Below are positions 6,306 through 14,241 of a stretch of DNA of 27,046 bases, one piece after another. A program made the translations under genes and the position numbers. The notes below the pieces were generated by a model. That model saw only the letters and a list, made by a program, of their open reading frames with translations, did not search any database and was not told where the DNA came from. Numbering within the stretch: the first letter of the stretch is position 1; each line of letters begins with the position of its first letter. Location: positions 1 to 27,046 of the forward strand of contig JANRKB010000053.1 of NCBI GenBank assembly GCA_033763695.1, read 5' to 3'. This DNA comes from JANRKB01 sp033763695 (GTDB lineage: Bacteria > Planctomycetota > Phycisphaerae > Phycisphaerales > UBA1924).

Positions 6306-6375
6306 GGTGTGGTCGTGATCCGACCTTGCATACACCGATCGACGCCGGCCCTGCCCGGCGTCGCTTTGTTTTTGT
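6306..6375 (+). terminator. his attenuator: alternative hairpin and intrinsic terminator
   Basis: The terminator is a 9-bp stem CGACGCCGG (6340-6348) / CCGGCGTCG (6355-6363) with a 6-base loop, followed by CTTTGTTTTTG. Upstream, GGTGT-GGTCG (6306-6315) can pair with CGACC and ACACC (6321-6325, 6332-6336). GGTCGTGATC (6311-6320) can alternatively pair with GATCGACGCC (6337-6346, eight of ten positions with two wobbles), which would take away the 5' arm of the terminator. That would be the antiterminator. The stem and T run are seen directly; the switching is inferred. Confidence 0.8.
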
Positions 6376-6445
6376 CCCAGGTTTGCTTGCCCGTTTGGCC
6401 GAGTGCTGCCTCTCAGCAAGACCGACTCTTTCCGGAGTGTGAACG

Positions 6446-7333
6446 ATGACCGCCGCCAGCCCCGTTGATTCGATCCGCCTTGCGTTGCCCAAGGGCCGCA
6501 TGGAACAAGGTGTGCAGGCGTTGCTCGCGGAGGCGGGGATTCGCGTGCGGGCGTCGGCGCGTGGGTATCGGCCGACGGTGACGCTGCCGGGCGTCCCGGG
6601 GGTGGAGGCGAAGATTCTCAAGCCGCAGAACATCGTGGAGATGTTGGCGGCGGGGTCGCGCGACTTTGGCTTTGCGGGCGCGGACTGGGTGAAGGAACTG
6701 AACATTGAACTGGTGGATCTGCTCGACACGGGGCTGGATCCGGTGCGCTTGGTGGCGGCGGCACCGGGCGAGCTGCTCGTGAATGGGAAACTGCCGACGA
6801 ATCGGCCGCTGGGGGTGGCGTCGGAGTACACGCGGCTGACGACGGACTGGATCAAGTCGCGTGGGCTGAACGCGCGGTTCGTGAAGTCGTTTGGCGCGAC
6901 GGAAGTGTTCCCGCCGGAGGATGCGGACTGCATCGTTGACGTGGCGGCGACGGGCGCGACACTGGCGGCGAACGGGCTGGTGGTGTTTGATGAAGTGTTC
7001 GTGTCGTCGACGCGGATGTATGCAAGCCCGGCGGCGATGAAGGACCCGCGGAAGCGCGACGTGGCGGATCGGCTGGTGATGCTGCTGCGTTCTGTGCTGG
7101 AGGCACGCAAGCGTGTGATGCTCGAAGTGAACGTGTCGCGTGAGCGGCTGGAGGCGGTGGTGAAGACGCTGCCGTGCATGCGTGAGCCGACGATCTCGAT
7201 GCTGCACGGCGATGGCGGGTATGCGGTGAAGGCGGCGGTGCCGAAGGATGAACTGGCGCGGCTGATCCCGGAGATCAAGAAGCAGGGTGGGACGGACATC
7301 GTGGTGTCGACCTTGGGGCAGATTGTGCCGTGA
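6446..7333 (+). CDS. hisG: ATP phosphoribosyltransferase (long form)
   Basis: Catalyses the first step of histidine synthesis: ATP plus PRPP gives phosphoribosyl-ATP. It has 295 residues, the length of the long HisG form that carries its own C-terminal regulatory domain and needs no HisZ. The N-terminal part shows LALPKGRMEQGV, LKPQNIVEML, FGFAGADWVKE and the PRPP-binding stretch DCIVDVAATGATLAANGL. The last 75 residues match the ACT-like HisG_C domain (PTISMLHGDGGYAVKAAVP, then IPEIKKQGGTDIVVSTLGQIV), the site of histidine feedback. GGAG lies seven bases before the ATG. It is the first structural gene after the attenuator and overlaps hisC by four bases. Confidence 0.96.
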   Translation: MTAASPVDSIRLALPKGRMEQGVQALLAEAGIRVRASARGYRPTVTLPGVPGVEAKILKPQNIVEMLAAGSRDFGFAGADWVKELNIELVDLLDTGLDPVRLVAAAPGELLVNGKLPTNRPLGVASEYTRLTTDWIKSRGLNARFVKSFGATEVFPPEDADCIVDVAATGATLAANGLVVFDEVFVSSTRMYASPAAMKDPRKRDVADRLVMLLRSVLEARKRVMLEVNVSRERLEAVVKTLPCMREPTISMLHGDGGYAVKAAVPKDELARLIPEIKKQGGTDIVVSTLGQIVP

Positions 7334-8424
7334 GCGATGTCATTCCAAATCTCGTTCCCGCGCCCGGCGTTGCCGGGACGAAGCCGTATGGCGTGCCCAA
7401 GCCCGCGGCGAAGATCGATCTGCGGCTGGATGGCAACGAAGGCGTGCTGCCGCCCGCGGGATTGTTTGATGTGGTGCGCGAGACGGGGATGGAAGTGGCA
7501 CGGCGGTATCCGGACGCTGGGCCGCTGACGCGCGCGATCGCGGCGCGGCTGGATGTGGCGGCGTCGCGCGTGCTGGTGACGGCCGGCGCGGATGATGCGC
7601 TGGATCGGGCGTGCCGCAGCGTGTTGTTTGCGGGTCGTGAGTTGATTGTCGCGACGCCGACGTTTGAGATGATTCCGCGGTATGTCGCGCTGGCGGGCGG
7701 GACGCTCGTGGGCGTGTCGTGGCAGCGGGGCGCGCTGCCGGTGGGCGAGATGCTTGCACGCGTGACGCCGAACACTGCGGCGATCGTCGTGGTGACGCCG
7801 AACAACCCCAACGGACTGGTGGCGACGGCGGAGGAGTTGAGTGCGTTGTCGCGCGGCGCGCCGAACACGCTGCTGGTCGTGGACATGGCGTATGGCGAGT
7901 TTGCGGATGTGGATCTGACGCGCGTCGTGCTCGGGCTGCCCAACGCGGTGATGCTGCGGACGATGAGCAAAGCGTGGGGTCTGGCGGGGATGCGTGTCGG
8001 ATTTGCGGCGGGGTGCGAGCAGGCGATCGGGTGGATGCGTGCGGCGGGCGGGCCGTATGCCGTGTCGGGGCCGAGCCTGGCGGTGGCGGAGCGCTGGTTG
8101 GCGACGGGCGAGAACGCGATGCGCGGGTTTGTGGATCGCGTTCGGCGTGAGCGCGGCGAACTGACCGCGCTGCTGGCGTCGCTGGGGGCAGATGCGAGCG
8201 CGTCGCAGGCGAACTTTGCGTTTGCGCGGTTTGCGAACGCCGGAGCGCCGCGTGCGCAGGCCGTGTACGAGCGCCTGGCGGAACGCGGGATCGCGGTGCG
8301 CTGGTTCAGCACGCGGGCGGAGATCGCGGATTGCCTGCGGATCACATGCCCGGGCGAGGAGGCGGCGTTTGTGCGGCTGAAGACTGCGCTGCACGAGGTC
8401 CTTGGGCCAAGCGCGAAGTCGTGA
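7330..8424 (+). CDS. hisC: Histidinol-phosphate aminotransferase
   Basis: A 364-residue PLP-dependent class I/II aminotransferase that converts imidazole acetol phosphate to histidinol phosphate with glutamate. The Schiff-base lysine is Lys214 in TMSKAWGLAGMRVGF. Other family signs are LDGNEG near the start, VTAGADDALD, TPNNPNGL (PLP ring contact) and RITCPGEEA near the end. The GTG start overlaps the hisG stop in a GTGA junction, which implies translational coupling. The next gene, hisB, is separated by 57 bases. Confidence 0.95.
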   Translation: MSDVIPNLVPAPGVAGTKPYGVPKPAAKIDLRLDGNEGVLPPAGLFDVVRETGMEVARRYPDAGPLTRAIAARLDVAASRVLVTAGADDALDRACRSVLFAGRELIVATPTFEMIPRYVALAGGTLVGVSWQRGALPVGEMLARVTPNTAAIVVVTPNNPNGLVATAEELSALSRGAPNTLLVVDMAYGEFADVDLTRVVLGLPNAVMLRTMSKAWGLAGMRVGFAAGCEQAIGWMRAAGGPYAVSGPSLAVAERWLATGENAMRGFVDRVRRERGELTALLASLGADASASQANFAFARFANAGAPRAQAVYERLAERGIAVRWFSTRAEIADCLRITCPGEEAAFVRLKTALHEVLGPSAKS

Positions 8425-8481
8425 CACGTTGAGAACACCATTGATGAGCCGGAACAAGAGCAACCAACGCGAGAGTGCATC

Positions 8482-9090
8482 ATGACGAATCAACAGCAAA
8501 CCCAATCGGCCCGGCGTGCGAGCGTGTCGCGATCAACGCGCGAGACGACGATTCAGGTGACCGTCGATCTTGATGGCAGCGGCGCGTCGTCGATCTCGAC
8601 GGGGCTGGGGTTCCTGGATCACATGCTGACCGCGCTGGCGCAGCACTCGCGGATTGATATCGCGCTGACGTGCAAGGGCGATTTGCACGTGGATGACCAT
8701 CACACCGCTGAGGATTGTGCGCTTGCGCTGGGACAGGCTCTGGACCAGGCGCTGGCGGATCGGCGCGGCGTGCGGCGGTTTGCGCATGCGTACGCACCGC
8801 TTGATGAAGCGCTGGCACGCACGGTGATTGATCTGTCGGGGCGGCCTTCGCCGGTGATTGCGCTGGGTCTGCGGCGTGAGAAGCTGGGCGACATCGCGTG
8901 CGAGAACATCACGCACTTCTTTGTGTCGCTGGCGACGACGCTGCGGTGTGCGCTGCATGTGGACACGATTCGCGGCGAGAACGACCATCACATCGCGGAA
9001 GCGGCGTTCAAGTCGCTGGCGCTTGCGCTGCGGGCGGCGGTGGCGCGTGACAATGGCAGTGAGGTGCCGAGCACGAAGGGAGTGCTGTGA
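8482..9090 (+). CDS. hisB: Imidazoleglycerol-phosphate dehydratase (monofunctional)
   Basis: A 202-residue dehydratase that converts imidazole glycerol phosphate to imidazole acetol phosphate, using two Mn ions bound by repeated His motifs. All signatures are present: STGLGFLDHML, DDHHTAED, the LDEAL stretch, HFFVSLA and ENDHHIAEAAFK, ending with STKG. It lacks the N-terminal HAD phosphatase domain of the enterobacterial bifunctional HisB, so the phosphatase step must be done by a separate enzyme that is not in this window. GAGAG lies about six bases before the ATG. It overlaps hisH by four bases. Confidence 0.96.
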   Translation: MTNQQQTQSARRASVSRSTRETTIQVTVDLDGSGASSISTGLGFLDHMLTALAQHSRIDIALTCKGDLHVDDHHTAEDCALALGQALDQALADRRGVRRFAHAYAPLDEALARTVIDLSGRPSPVIALGLRREKLGDIACENITHFFVSLATTLRCALHVDTIRGENDHHIAEAAFKSLALALRAAVARDNGSEVPSTKGVL

Positions 9091-9707
9091 GCAACGCCGG
9101 GGGACAGCGTGAGATCGTGCTCGTGCGCACGGGCACGGCGAACACCGCGTCGGTGGTGGCGGCGGCGGAGCGGTTGGGCTTGGTGCCACGGCTGACGACG
9201 GATGCGGGGTTGGTGCGCGAGGCGCGACTGGCGATCCTGCCGGGCGTGGGCGCGTTCGGCGCGGCGATGGAGGCGATCCGTGCCGCGGGGCTTGAGGAGA
9301 CGCTGCGCGAGCGGCTGCTGGCGGGCCGTGCGACTCTGTGCATTTGCCTTGGATTGCAGGTGTTGTGCGAGGCGAGTGAGGAAACCGCGGGCGTGCGCGG
9401 CTTGGGCGTGATTCCGGCGACGATCGGACGGTTCGCGGATGGGCTGCGTGTGCCGCAACTGGGGTGGAATGAAGTGGTGCCGGACACGGGGTGTCGGGTG
9501 CTGACGCGCGGGTTTGCGTACTACGCGAACTCGTATCGGCTGAGCGAGCAGCCCGCGGGATGGAATGTGGCGCGAACGACGCACGGCTCGGCTTTTGTGG
9601 GTGCGCTGGAGCGCGGGAAGGTGCTGGCGTGTCAGTTCCACCCGGAGTTGAGCGGGCCGTGGGGGTTGGGATTGATGCGACGATGGATGGAGTCGGCGGA
9701 ATCGTGA
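9087..9707 (+). CDS. hisH: Imidazole glycerol phosphate synthase, glutaminase subunit
   Basis: The class I glutamine amidotransferase subunit, 206 residues, that hydrolyses glutamine and channels ammonia to HisF. The oxyanion strand PGVGAFG, the nucleophile site CICLGLQVL (second Cys) and the His-Glu site FHPELSG are intact. The N terminus reads VRTGTANTASV instead of the usual DYGxGNLxSV, a variant close to the enterobacterial TGxANLxSV form and different from the second HisH in this window (22473-23114). The GTG start forms a GTGA overlap with hisB. Unusually, hisF does not follow directly but after a 210-base gap with repeats. Confidence 0.93.
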   Translation: MSNAGGQREIVLVRTGTANTASVVAAAERLGLVPRLTTDAGLVREARLAILPGVGAFGAAMEAIRAAGLEETLRERLLAGRATLCICLGLQVLCEASEETAGVRGLGVIPATIGRFADGLRVPQLGWNEVVPDTGCRVLTRGFAYYANSYRLSEQPAGWNVARTTHGSAFVGALERGKVLACQFHPELSGPWGLGLMRRWMESAES

Positions 9708-9710
9708 ATG

Positions 9711-9734
9711 AACACAGAGGCACAGAGACACAAA
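9711..9734. repeat. Three tandem 8-bp units inside the his operon
   Basis: AACACAGA, GGCACAGA and GACACAAA lie in tandem four bases after the hisH stop. They belong to the same 8-bp family as 721-752, in inverse orientation. The rest of the 210-base hisH-hisF gap has no gene. It also holds five GGCAT motifs spaced 8, 7, 8 and 15 bases apart (9807-9849). A 61-codon frame across the gap looks like translated repeat. Confidence 0.7.
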
Positions 9735-9917
9735 GCGGATGAAGTGTGAAAAGGCATTGGTGGATTGGGTGGGGTTGGCGTGGATGCGGGCGTCGGGTGC
9801 GAAGAAGGCATCGGGGCATGAGGCATCTGGGCATGAGTCACAGGGGCATCAACTTTCGGCGCCTGAATCGAAGACGCCCATCGTTTTTCGCGGTTCACTT
9901 CTTGACGTGAGTTTCCC

Positions 9918-10727
9918 ATGCTGACTGCTCGAGTCATTCCGTGTTTGGACGTTCGCGGCGGGCGCGTCGTGAAGGGCGTGAAGTTCGCGAACCTGCGCGA
10001 TTCGGGTGATCCTGCCGAGCTTGCGGCACGCTATGAACAGCAGGGTGCGGATGAGCTTGTTGTCCTTGACGTCTCGGCAACGCCAGAGCAGCGGGCGACG
10101 GCGGCGGACACGGTGCAGCGGGTGCGCAAGGCGCTGTCGATTCCGCTGACGGTCGGCGGCGGCGTGCGCCGCGTGGAGGATGCGGCGCGGCTGCTGGACG
10201 CGGGCGCGGACAAGGTCGGCGTGAACACGGCGGCGGTGACGGATCCGTCGCTGCTGGAGCGACTGGCGGAGAAGTTTGGGTGTCAGTGTGTCGTGCTCGC
10301 GTTGGACGCGGCGCATCGGGCAACGCCGCCGGATGCGTGGGACCCGAGTGCAGGCGCGGCGTGGGAAGTCGTGGTGCAGTCGGGCAAGCAGCGGACGGGG
10401 ATTGACGCGATTGAATGGGCGCGGCGCGCGACGCAACTGGGCGCGGGAGAGATCCTCCTGACGAGTTGGGATCGCGACGGCACTGGGTCGGGCTATGACC
10501 TGCCGCTGTTGTCGGCGGTGTCGGGCGCGGTGCATGTGCCGGTGATCGCGTCGGGCGGCGCGGCGGGGCCAGAGCACCTGGTCGAGGCGATGAAGGAGGG
10601 CGCGGATGCCGTGCTCGCGGCGTCGATCTTCCATGACGGCGTGTACAGCGTGGGTGATGTGAAGCGGGTGATGCGTGCGGCGGGGATCAATGTTCGCGAC
10701 GCAATTGCTGCGGAGGCGGTGCGATGA
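9918..10727 (+). CDS. hisF: Imidazole glycerol phosphate synthase, cyclase subunit
   Basis: A 269-residue (beta/alpha)8 barrel that uses ammonia from HisH to close the imidazole ring, giving IGP and AICAR. Both catalytic aspartates are present at canonical positions: Asp11 in IPCLDVRGG and Asp130 in VLALDAAH. Phosphate-binding loops TVGGGVR, TSWDRDGTGSGYD and IASGGAAG are intact. A short insertion (PPDAWDPSAGA, about residues 138-148) lengthens one loop. No Shine-Dalgarno site precedes the ATG, and the 210-base gap upstream could hold an internal promoter. It overlaps hisAIE by four bases (ATGA). Confidence 0.95.
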   Translation: MLTARVIPCLDVRGGRVVKGVKFANLRDSGDPAELAARYEQQGADELVVLDVSATPEQRATAADTVQRVRKALSIPLTVGGGVRRVEDAARLLDAGADKVGVNTAAVTDPSLLERLAEKFGCQCVVLALDAAHRATPPDAWDPSAGAAWEVVVQSGKQRTGIDAIEWARRATQLGAGEILLTSWDRDGTGSGYDLPLLSAVSGAVHVPVIASGGAAGPEHLVEAMKEGADAVLAASIFHDGVYSVGDVKRVMRAAGINVRDAIAAEAVR

Positions 10728-12004
10728 TCGTTCCTTCGATTGATCTGATGGACGGGCAGACGGTGCAGCTCGTGGGCGGCAAGGAGAAAGCCCTTGACGC
10801 GGGCGACCCGATCCCGATCGCGAAGCGGTTTGCGCTGGCGGGCGACATCGCGGTGATTGATCTGAACGCGGCGATCGGCAACGGGAGCAATGCCGAGTTG
10901 ATCATGCCGCTGCTACGGATCGCGCCGTGCCGCGTGGGCGGCGGGATTCGTGATGTCGCGACGGCGATCAAGTGGCTGGACGCGGGGGCGGCGAAGGTGA
11001 TCTTGGGGACGGCGGCGCGCGAGGAGATCTTGCGGGAACTGCCGCGGGAGCGGGTGATCGCCGCGTTGGATGCCGAGCATGGCGAGATCGTCGTGAAAGG
11101 ATGGCGCGAGAAGACGGCGCTGAAGGTGAAGGACCGGATGGCGGAGCTGCGGCCGCATGTCGGCGGCTTCCTCGTGACGTTTGTCGAGCGCGAGGGGCGG
11201 ATGGGGGGCGTCGATCTGGAACTGGTGAAGGAGCTGGTCGATGCCGCGGGCGATTGCAGGCTGACGGTGGCGGGCGGCGTGGCGAGCGCGACGGAGATTG
11301 GTGCGATTGATCACCTGGGTGCGGATGCGCAGGTCGGGATGGGGCTGTATACAGGACGGTTTGAGCTGGCGGATTCGATCGTCGCACCGATGAAGAGCGA
11401 TCGGCCCGATGGACTGTGGCCGACGATTGTGTGCGATGAACGCGGCGTCGCACTGGGCCTGGCGTACTCGAATCTGGAGAGCGTGCGTGAGGCGGTGAAG
11501 CAGCGGCGCGGCGTGTATCACTCGCGCTCGCGCGGCGGGCTGTGGATCAAGGGCGACACCAGCGGCGATACGCAGGAACTGCTGAACATCGCGCTGGATT
11601 GCGATCGCGATGCGCTGCGATTTACGGTGCGGCAGCATGGCGTCGGCTTCTGCCACCTCAAGACGCAGACGTGCTTTGGCGCGGATGCGGGGCTGGGGGC
11701 GCTGGAGCGCGTGCTGCACGCACGGAAGCAGAGTGCGCCCGCGGGCTCGTACACGCGGCGGCTGTTTGATGAGCCGGGACTCTTGCGCGGGAAACTGGCG
11801 GAGGAAGCCGCGGAACTGGCGGACGCGCTGGAGCAGAAGAAGGCGGATGACGTGCGCTGGGAAGCGGCGGACGTGATCTACTTCGCGCTGGCGGCCGCAG
11901 CGAAGGCGGGCGTGCGGCTGAGCGAGATCGAGAAGGAACTGGATATGCGTGCGCTGAAGGTGGTGCGACGCAAGGGTGATGCGAAGCCGCCGAAGCAGGC
12001 TTGA
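10724..12004 (+). CDS. hisAIE: Trifunctional HisA-HisI-HisE fusion
   Basis: One 426-residue protein carries three consecutive pathway steps. Residues 1-225 are HisA, the ProFAR isomerase barrel, with both catalytic Asp sites (PSIDLMDG and AALDAEHGE...KGW) and RVGGGIRD. Its TxIxxDGT loop is changed to TFVEREGRMGG. Residues about 226-325 are HisI, the cyclohydrolase: GVYHSRSR, WIKGDTSGD, metal site DCDRDAL and Cys ligands in FCHLKTQTCF. Residues about 326-426 are HisE, the pyrophosphohydrolase: GKLAEEAAEL and WEAADVIYFAL. HisI-HisE fusions are common, but HisA joined in front is not. The HisIE part resembles fungal HIS4 (see findings). hisD follows after 18 bases. Confidence 0.93.
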   Translation: MIVPSIDLMDGQTVQLVGGKEKALDAGDPIPIAKRFALAGDIAVIDLNAAIGNGSNAELIMPLLRIAPCRVGGGIRDVATAIKWLDAGAAKVILGTAAREEILRELPRERVIAALDAEHGEIVVKGWREKTALKVKDRMAELRPHVGGFLVTFVEREGRMGGVDLELVKELVDAAGDCRLTVAGGVASATEIGAIDHLGADAQVGMGLYTGRFELADSIVAPMKSDRPDGLWPTIVCDERGVALGLAYSNLESVREAVKQRRGVYHSRSRGGLWIKGDTSGDTQELLNIALDCDRDALRFTVRQHGVGFCHLKTQTCFGADAGLGALERVLHARKQSAPAGSYTRRLFDEPGLLRGKLAEEAAELADALEQKKADDVRWEAADVIYFALAAAAKAGVRLSEIEKELDMRALKVVRRKGDAKPPKQA

Positions 12005-12022
12005 ACGCGTGAGGAGTTTTCG

Positions 12023-13297
12023 ATGCCTCTGCTGACACGAACGACGCCGATGGAAGTGCGCCGGCTTCGCCATGAGGCCGTGGACGCCGCGACGCTGGCA
12101 AGCGCGGCACAGATCGTGCAGGGGGTGCGCGAGGGCGGCGATGCCGCGCTGCGCGGGTATGCGGAACGGTTTGGAGATCTTGCGCCGGGTGGCGTGATGA
12201 TTGTCGAGCGCGACGGACTGCGTGCCGCGCTGGATCGACTGGATCGCGATGAACGGGTTGTGCTGGAACGGACGGCGACGCGGATCGAGGCGTTTGCGCA
12301 GGCGCAGCGGCGTGCGATCGTTGATGTGCGCGTCGGTGTGCCGGGGGGCGAGGCGGGGCACACGGTGTCGCCGGTTGAGCGGGCGGGGTGTTATGCGCCG
12401 GGTGGACGCTTTCCGCTGCCGAGCAGCGTGCTGATGACCGCGATCACGGCCCGCGTCGCGGGTGTGCGCGATGTGATCGTCGCGTCGCCCAAGCCGGTTG
12501 ACGCCACGTTGGCGGCGGCGGCGATCGCGGGCGCGGATCGGTTGCTCGCGGTCGGTGGGGCGCATGCGATTGCCGCGCTGGCGTATGGCACGGCGACGAT
12601 TGAAGCGCGGGATGTGATTGTCGGACCTGGCAATCGCTGGGTAACGGCGGCGAAGAAGCTCGTGAGCGGGCAGGTCGGGATCGACATGCTCGCGGGGCCG
12701 TCGGAACTGCTGGTGCTGGCGGATGAGAGCGCGGACGCGGCGACGGTCGCGGCGGACTTGCTGGCGCAGGCGGAGCATGACACCGACGCCGTGCCGTCGC
12801 TGGTGACGACGAGTGCCGCGCTCGTTGATGACGTCGAGCGCGAACTCGAACAGCAGCTGGCGACCCTCCCCACTGCCGCCACGGCGCGTGCCGCGCTGGC
12901 GAACGGGTGCGTCGTGCTGTGCGGCACGATCGAAGAGGCGATCGGCGTGGCTGATGCGCTGGCGCCCGAGCATCTGGAAGTGATGACGCGCGATGCGCAG
13001 GGCGTGGCAGAACGGCTGAAGCACTACGGCGGTTTGTTCATCGGCTCGCACTCGGCGGAGGTGTTCGGCGACTACGGCGTCGGACCGAACCATGTTTTGC
13101 CGACGGGCGGCACGGCACGATTCACGGGCGGGTTGAGCGTGCTGAACTTCCTGCGGGTGCGGACGTGGCTGCGGATGGATGCCGCGGCGGGGAATCGCGA
13201 GACGTTGCACGCGGTGGCGCGGGACGCGGCGGCGCTGGGGCGGATCGAAGGGCTGGAGGGGCACAGTCGCAGCGCGGAGCAGCGTTTGCCGCGGTGA
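12023..13297 (+). CDS. hisD: Histidinol dehydrogenase
   Basis: A 424-residue NAD- and zinc-dependent enzyme that oxidises histidinol to histidine in two steps. Visible motifs are RAGCYAPGGRFPLPSSVLM, IVGPGNRWVTAAK, DMLAGPSE, LAQAEHDTDA (zinc ligands Gln and His, plus the catalytic His region), APEHLE, FGDYGVGPNHVLPT (zinc Asp) and LEGHSRSA near the C terminus (zinc His). GAGGAG lies six bases before the ATG, one of the best ribosome sites in the window. It is the last his gene here, followed 52 bases later by pdxH. Confidence 0.96.
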   Translation: MPLLTRTTPMEVRRLRHEAVDAATLASAAQIVQGVREGGDAALRGYAERFGDLAPGGVMIVERDGLRAALDRLDRDERVVLERTATRIEAFAQAQRRAIVDVRVGVPGGEAGHTVSPVERAGCYAPGGRFPLPSSVLMTAITARVAGVRDVIVASPKPVDATLAAAAIAGADRLLAVGGAHAIAALAYGTATIEARDVIVGPGNRWVTAAKKLVSGQVGIDMLAGPSELLVLADESADAATVAADLLAQAEHDTDAVPSLVTTSAALVDDVERELEQQLATLPTAATARAALANGCVVLCGTIEEAIGVADALAPEHLEVMTRDAQGVAERLKHYGGLFIGSHSAEVFGDYGVGPNHVLPTGGTARFTGGLSVLNFLRVRTWLRMDAAAGNRETLHAVARDAAALGRIEGLEGHSRSAEQRLPR

Positions 13298-13349
13298 ATG
13301 CGGGCGATGCGATCGCTCCAAGGCCGTCTCGTGCGACTATTGTTTTGGC

Positions 13350-14072
13350 ATGAGCAGCACGTTTGACCCGCTGGATCCGTCGGTGACGTTTCGCAATCAG
13401 CAGTCGCTACCGGATGATCTGCCTGAAAGCCCGATGGAACTGGCGCTGAGCTGGTTCAATGAAGCGCGGGCGAAACGCGTGCAGCCGAATCCGACGGCGA
13501 TGTGTCTGGCGACGGTGGATGCGGGCGGGCAGATCTCGTCGCGGATGGTGCTGTGCCGCGAGTTCAACGCCGAGAAAGGCTACTGCGTGTTCTATACGAA
13601 CTACGAGAGCCGCAAGGCGAATGCGATCGCGGAGAATCCGCGGGTTGCGTTGCTCTTTCACTGGGACGCGCTTGATCGGCAGATTCGGATCGAGGGACGC
13701 TGCGTGCGTTCGCCCGAGGCGGAGAGCGACGCGTACTTCAATCAGCGCGAGTGGAGCAAGCGTGTGGGCGCGTGGGCGAGCGATCAGAGCCGCCCGATCG
13801 GATCACGTGCTGAACTGGAGATGAAGGTCGTCGAGGCGATGATGAAACTCGGGTTGTCGATCGACGAGATCTCGGCGAAGGGGAATGACATCAAGATCCC
13901 GCGGCCGCCGTATTGGGGCGGCACGCGGGTTTTCGCGGAGCGGGTGGAGCTGTGGCTCGGGCAGGACAGCCGGATTCATGATCGGGCGGTGTGGGTCCGA
14001 GAACTGCGGGAGGGTGATACGCCGCACGAGATGCAGGGCGGAACGTGGACCTCGACGCGGCTGCAGCCTTGA
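13350..14072 (+). CDS. pdxH: Pyridoxamine 5'-phosphate oxidase
   Basis: A 240-residue FMN enzyme that oxidises pyridoxamine or pyridoxine phosphate to PLP. Signatures: SSRMVLCREF and FYTNYESRKANAI (FMN/substrate), REWSKRVGAWASDQS, PYWGGTRVFAERVELWLG, RIHDR, and the C-terminal WTSTRLQP. The frame is open 57 codons upstream, but that part overlaps hisD, and the family N terminus begins at the ATG at 13350. No Shine-Dalgarno site is seen. It lies 52 bases after hisD in the same direction and may be read from the his operon; its product PLP is the cofactor of HisC. Confidence 0.94.
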   Translation: MSSTFDPLDPSVTFRNQQSLPDDLPESPMELALSWFNEARAKRVQPNPTAMCLATVDAGGQISSRMVLCREFNAEKGYCVFYTNYESRKANAIAENPRVALLFHWDALDRQIRIEGRCVRSPEAESDAYFNQREWSKRVGAWASDQSRPIGSRAELEMKVVEAMMKLGLSIDEISAKGNDIKIPRPPYWGGTRVFAERVELWLGQDSRIHDRAVWVRELREGDTPHEMQGGTWTSTRLQP

Positions 14073-14108
14073 TTCGGGGGCTTGATTCACCAGTAGAAGC
14101 CCCGAATC
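14071..14108 (+). terminator. Hairpin at the pdxH stop
   Basis: GATTCGGGGGCTT (14071-14083) pairs with AAGCCCCGAATC (14097-14108) with one bulged G. It begins inside the stop codon of pdxH. It is a strong stem but has no T run, so it is only a probable end for the his-pdxH transcript. Confidence 0.5.
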
Positions 14109-14241
14109 GGTGATATCTGACACGCTGCTCGGCTGAGCGGATTCAGTCGGGCGGCACCCCTGACGATAAACGAATCGCATGATCGTCTCCGGCGAATGCC
14201 GGGGCGATCGGTGGATCGGAAGCGTCGCCAGGCGGGGACCC

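Noticed and set aside
6277..8505. A 742-codon minus-strand frame opposite hisG and hisC
   Set aside because: Antisense shadow of certain his genes, with His/Arg-rich and then Ser/Ala-rich translation.
9739..9924. A 61-codon frame in the hisH-hisF gap
   Set aside because: It translates the GGCAT repeat (SGHEASGHESQGH), overlaps the hisF start and has no ribosome site.
10913..13321. An 802-codon minus-strand frame opposite hisAIE and hisD
   Set aside because: A high-GC antisense shadow, rich in Arg/His/Gln, without any domain. The plus strand codes for two certain enzymes.
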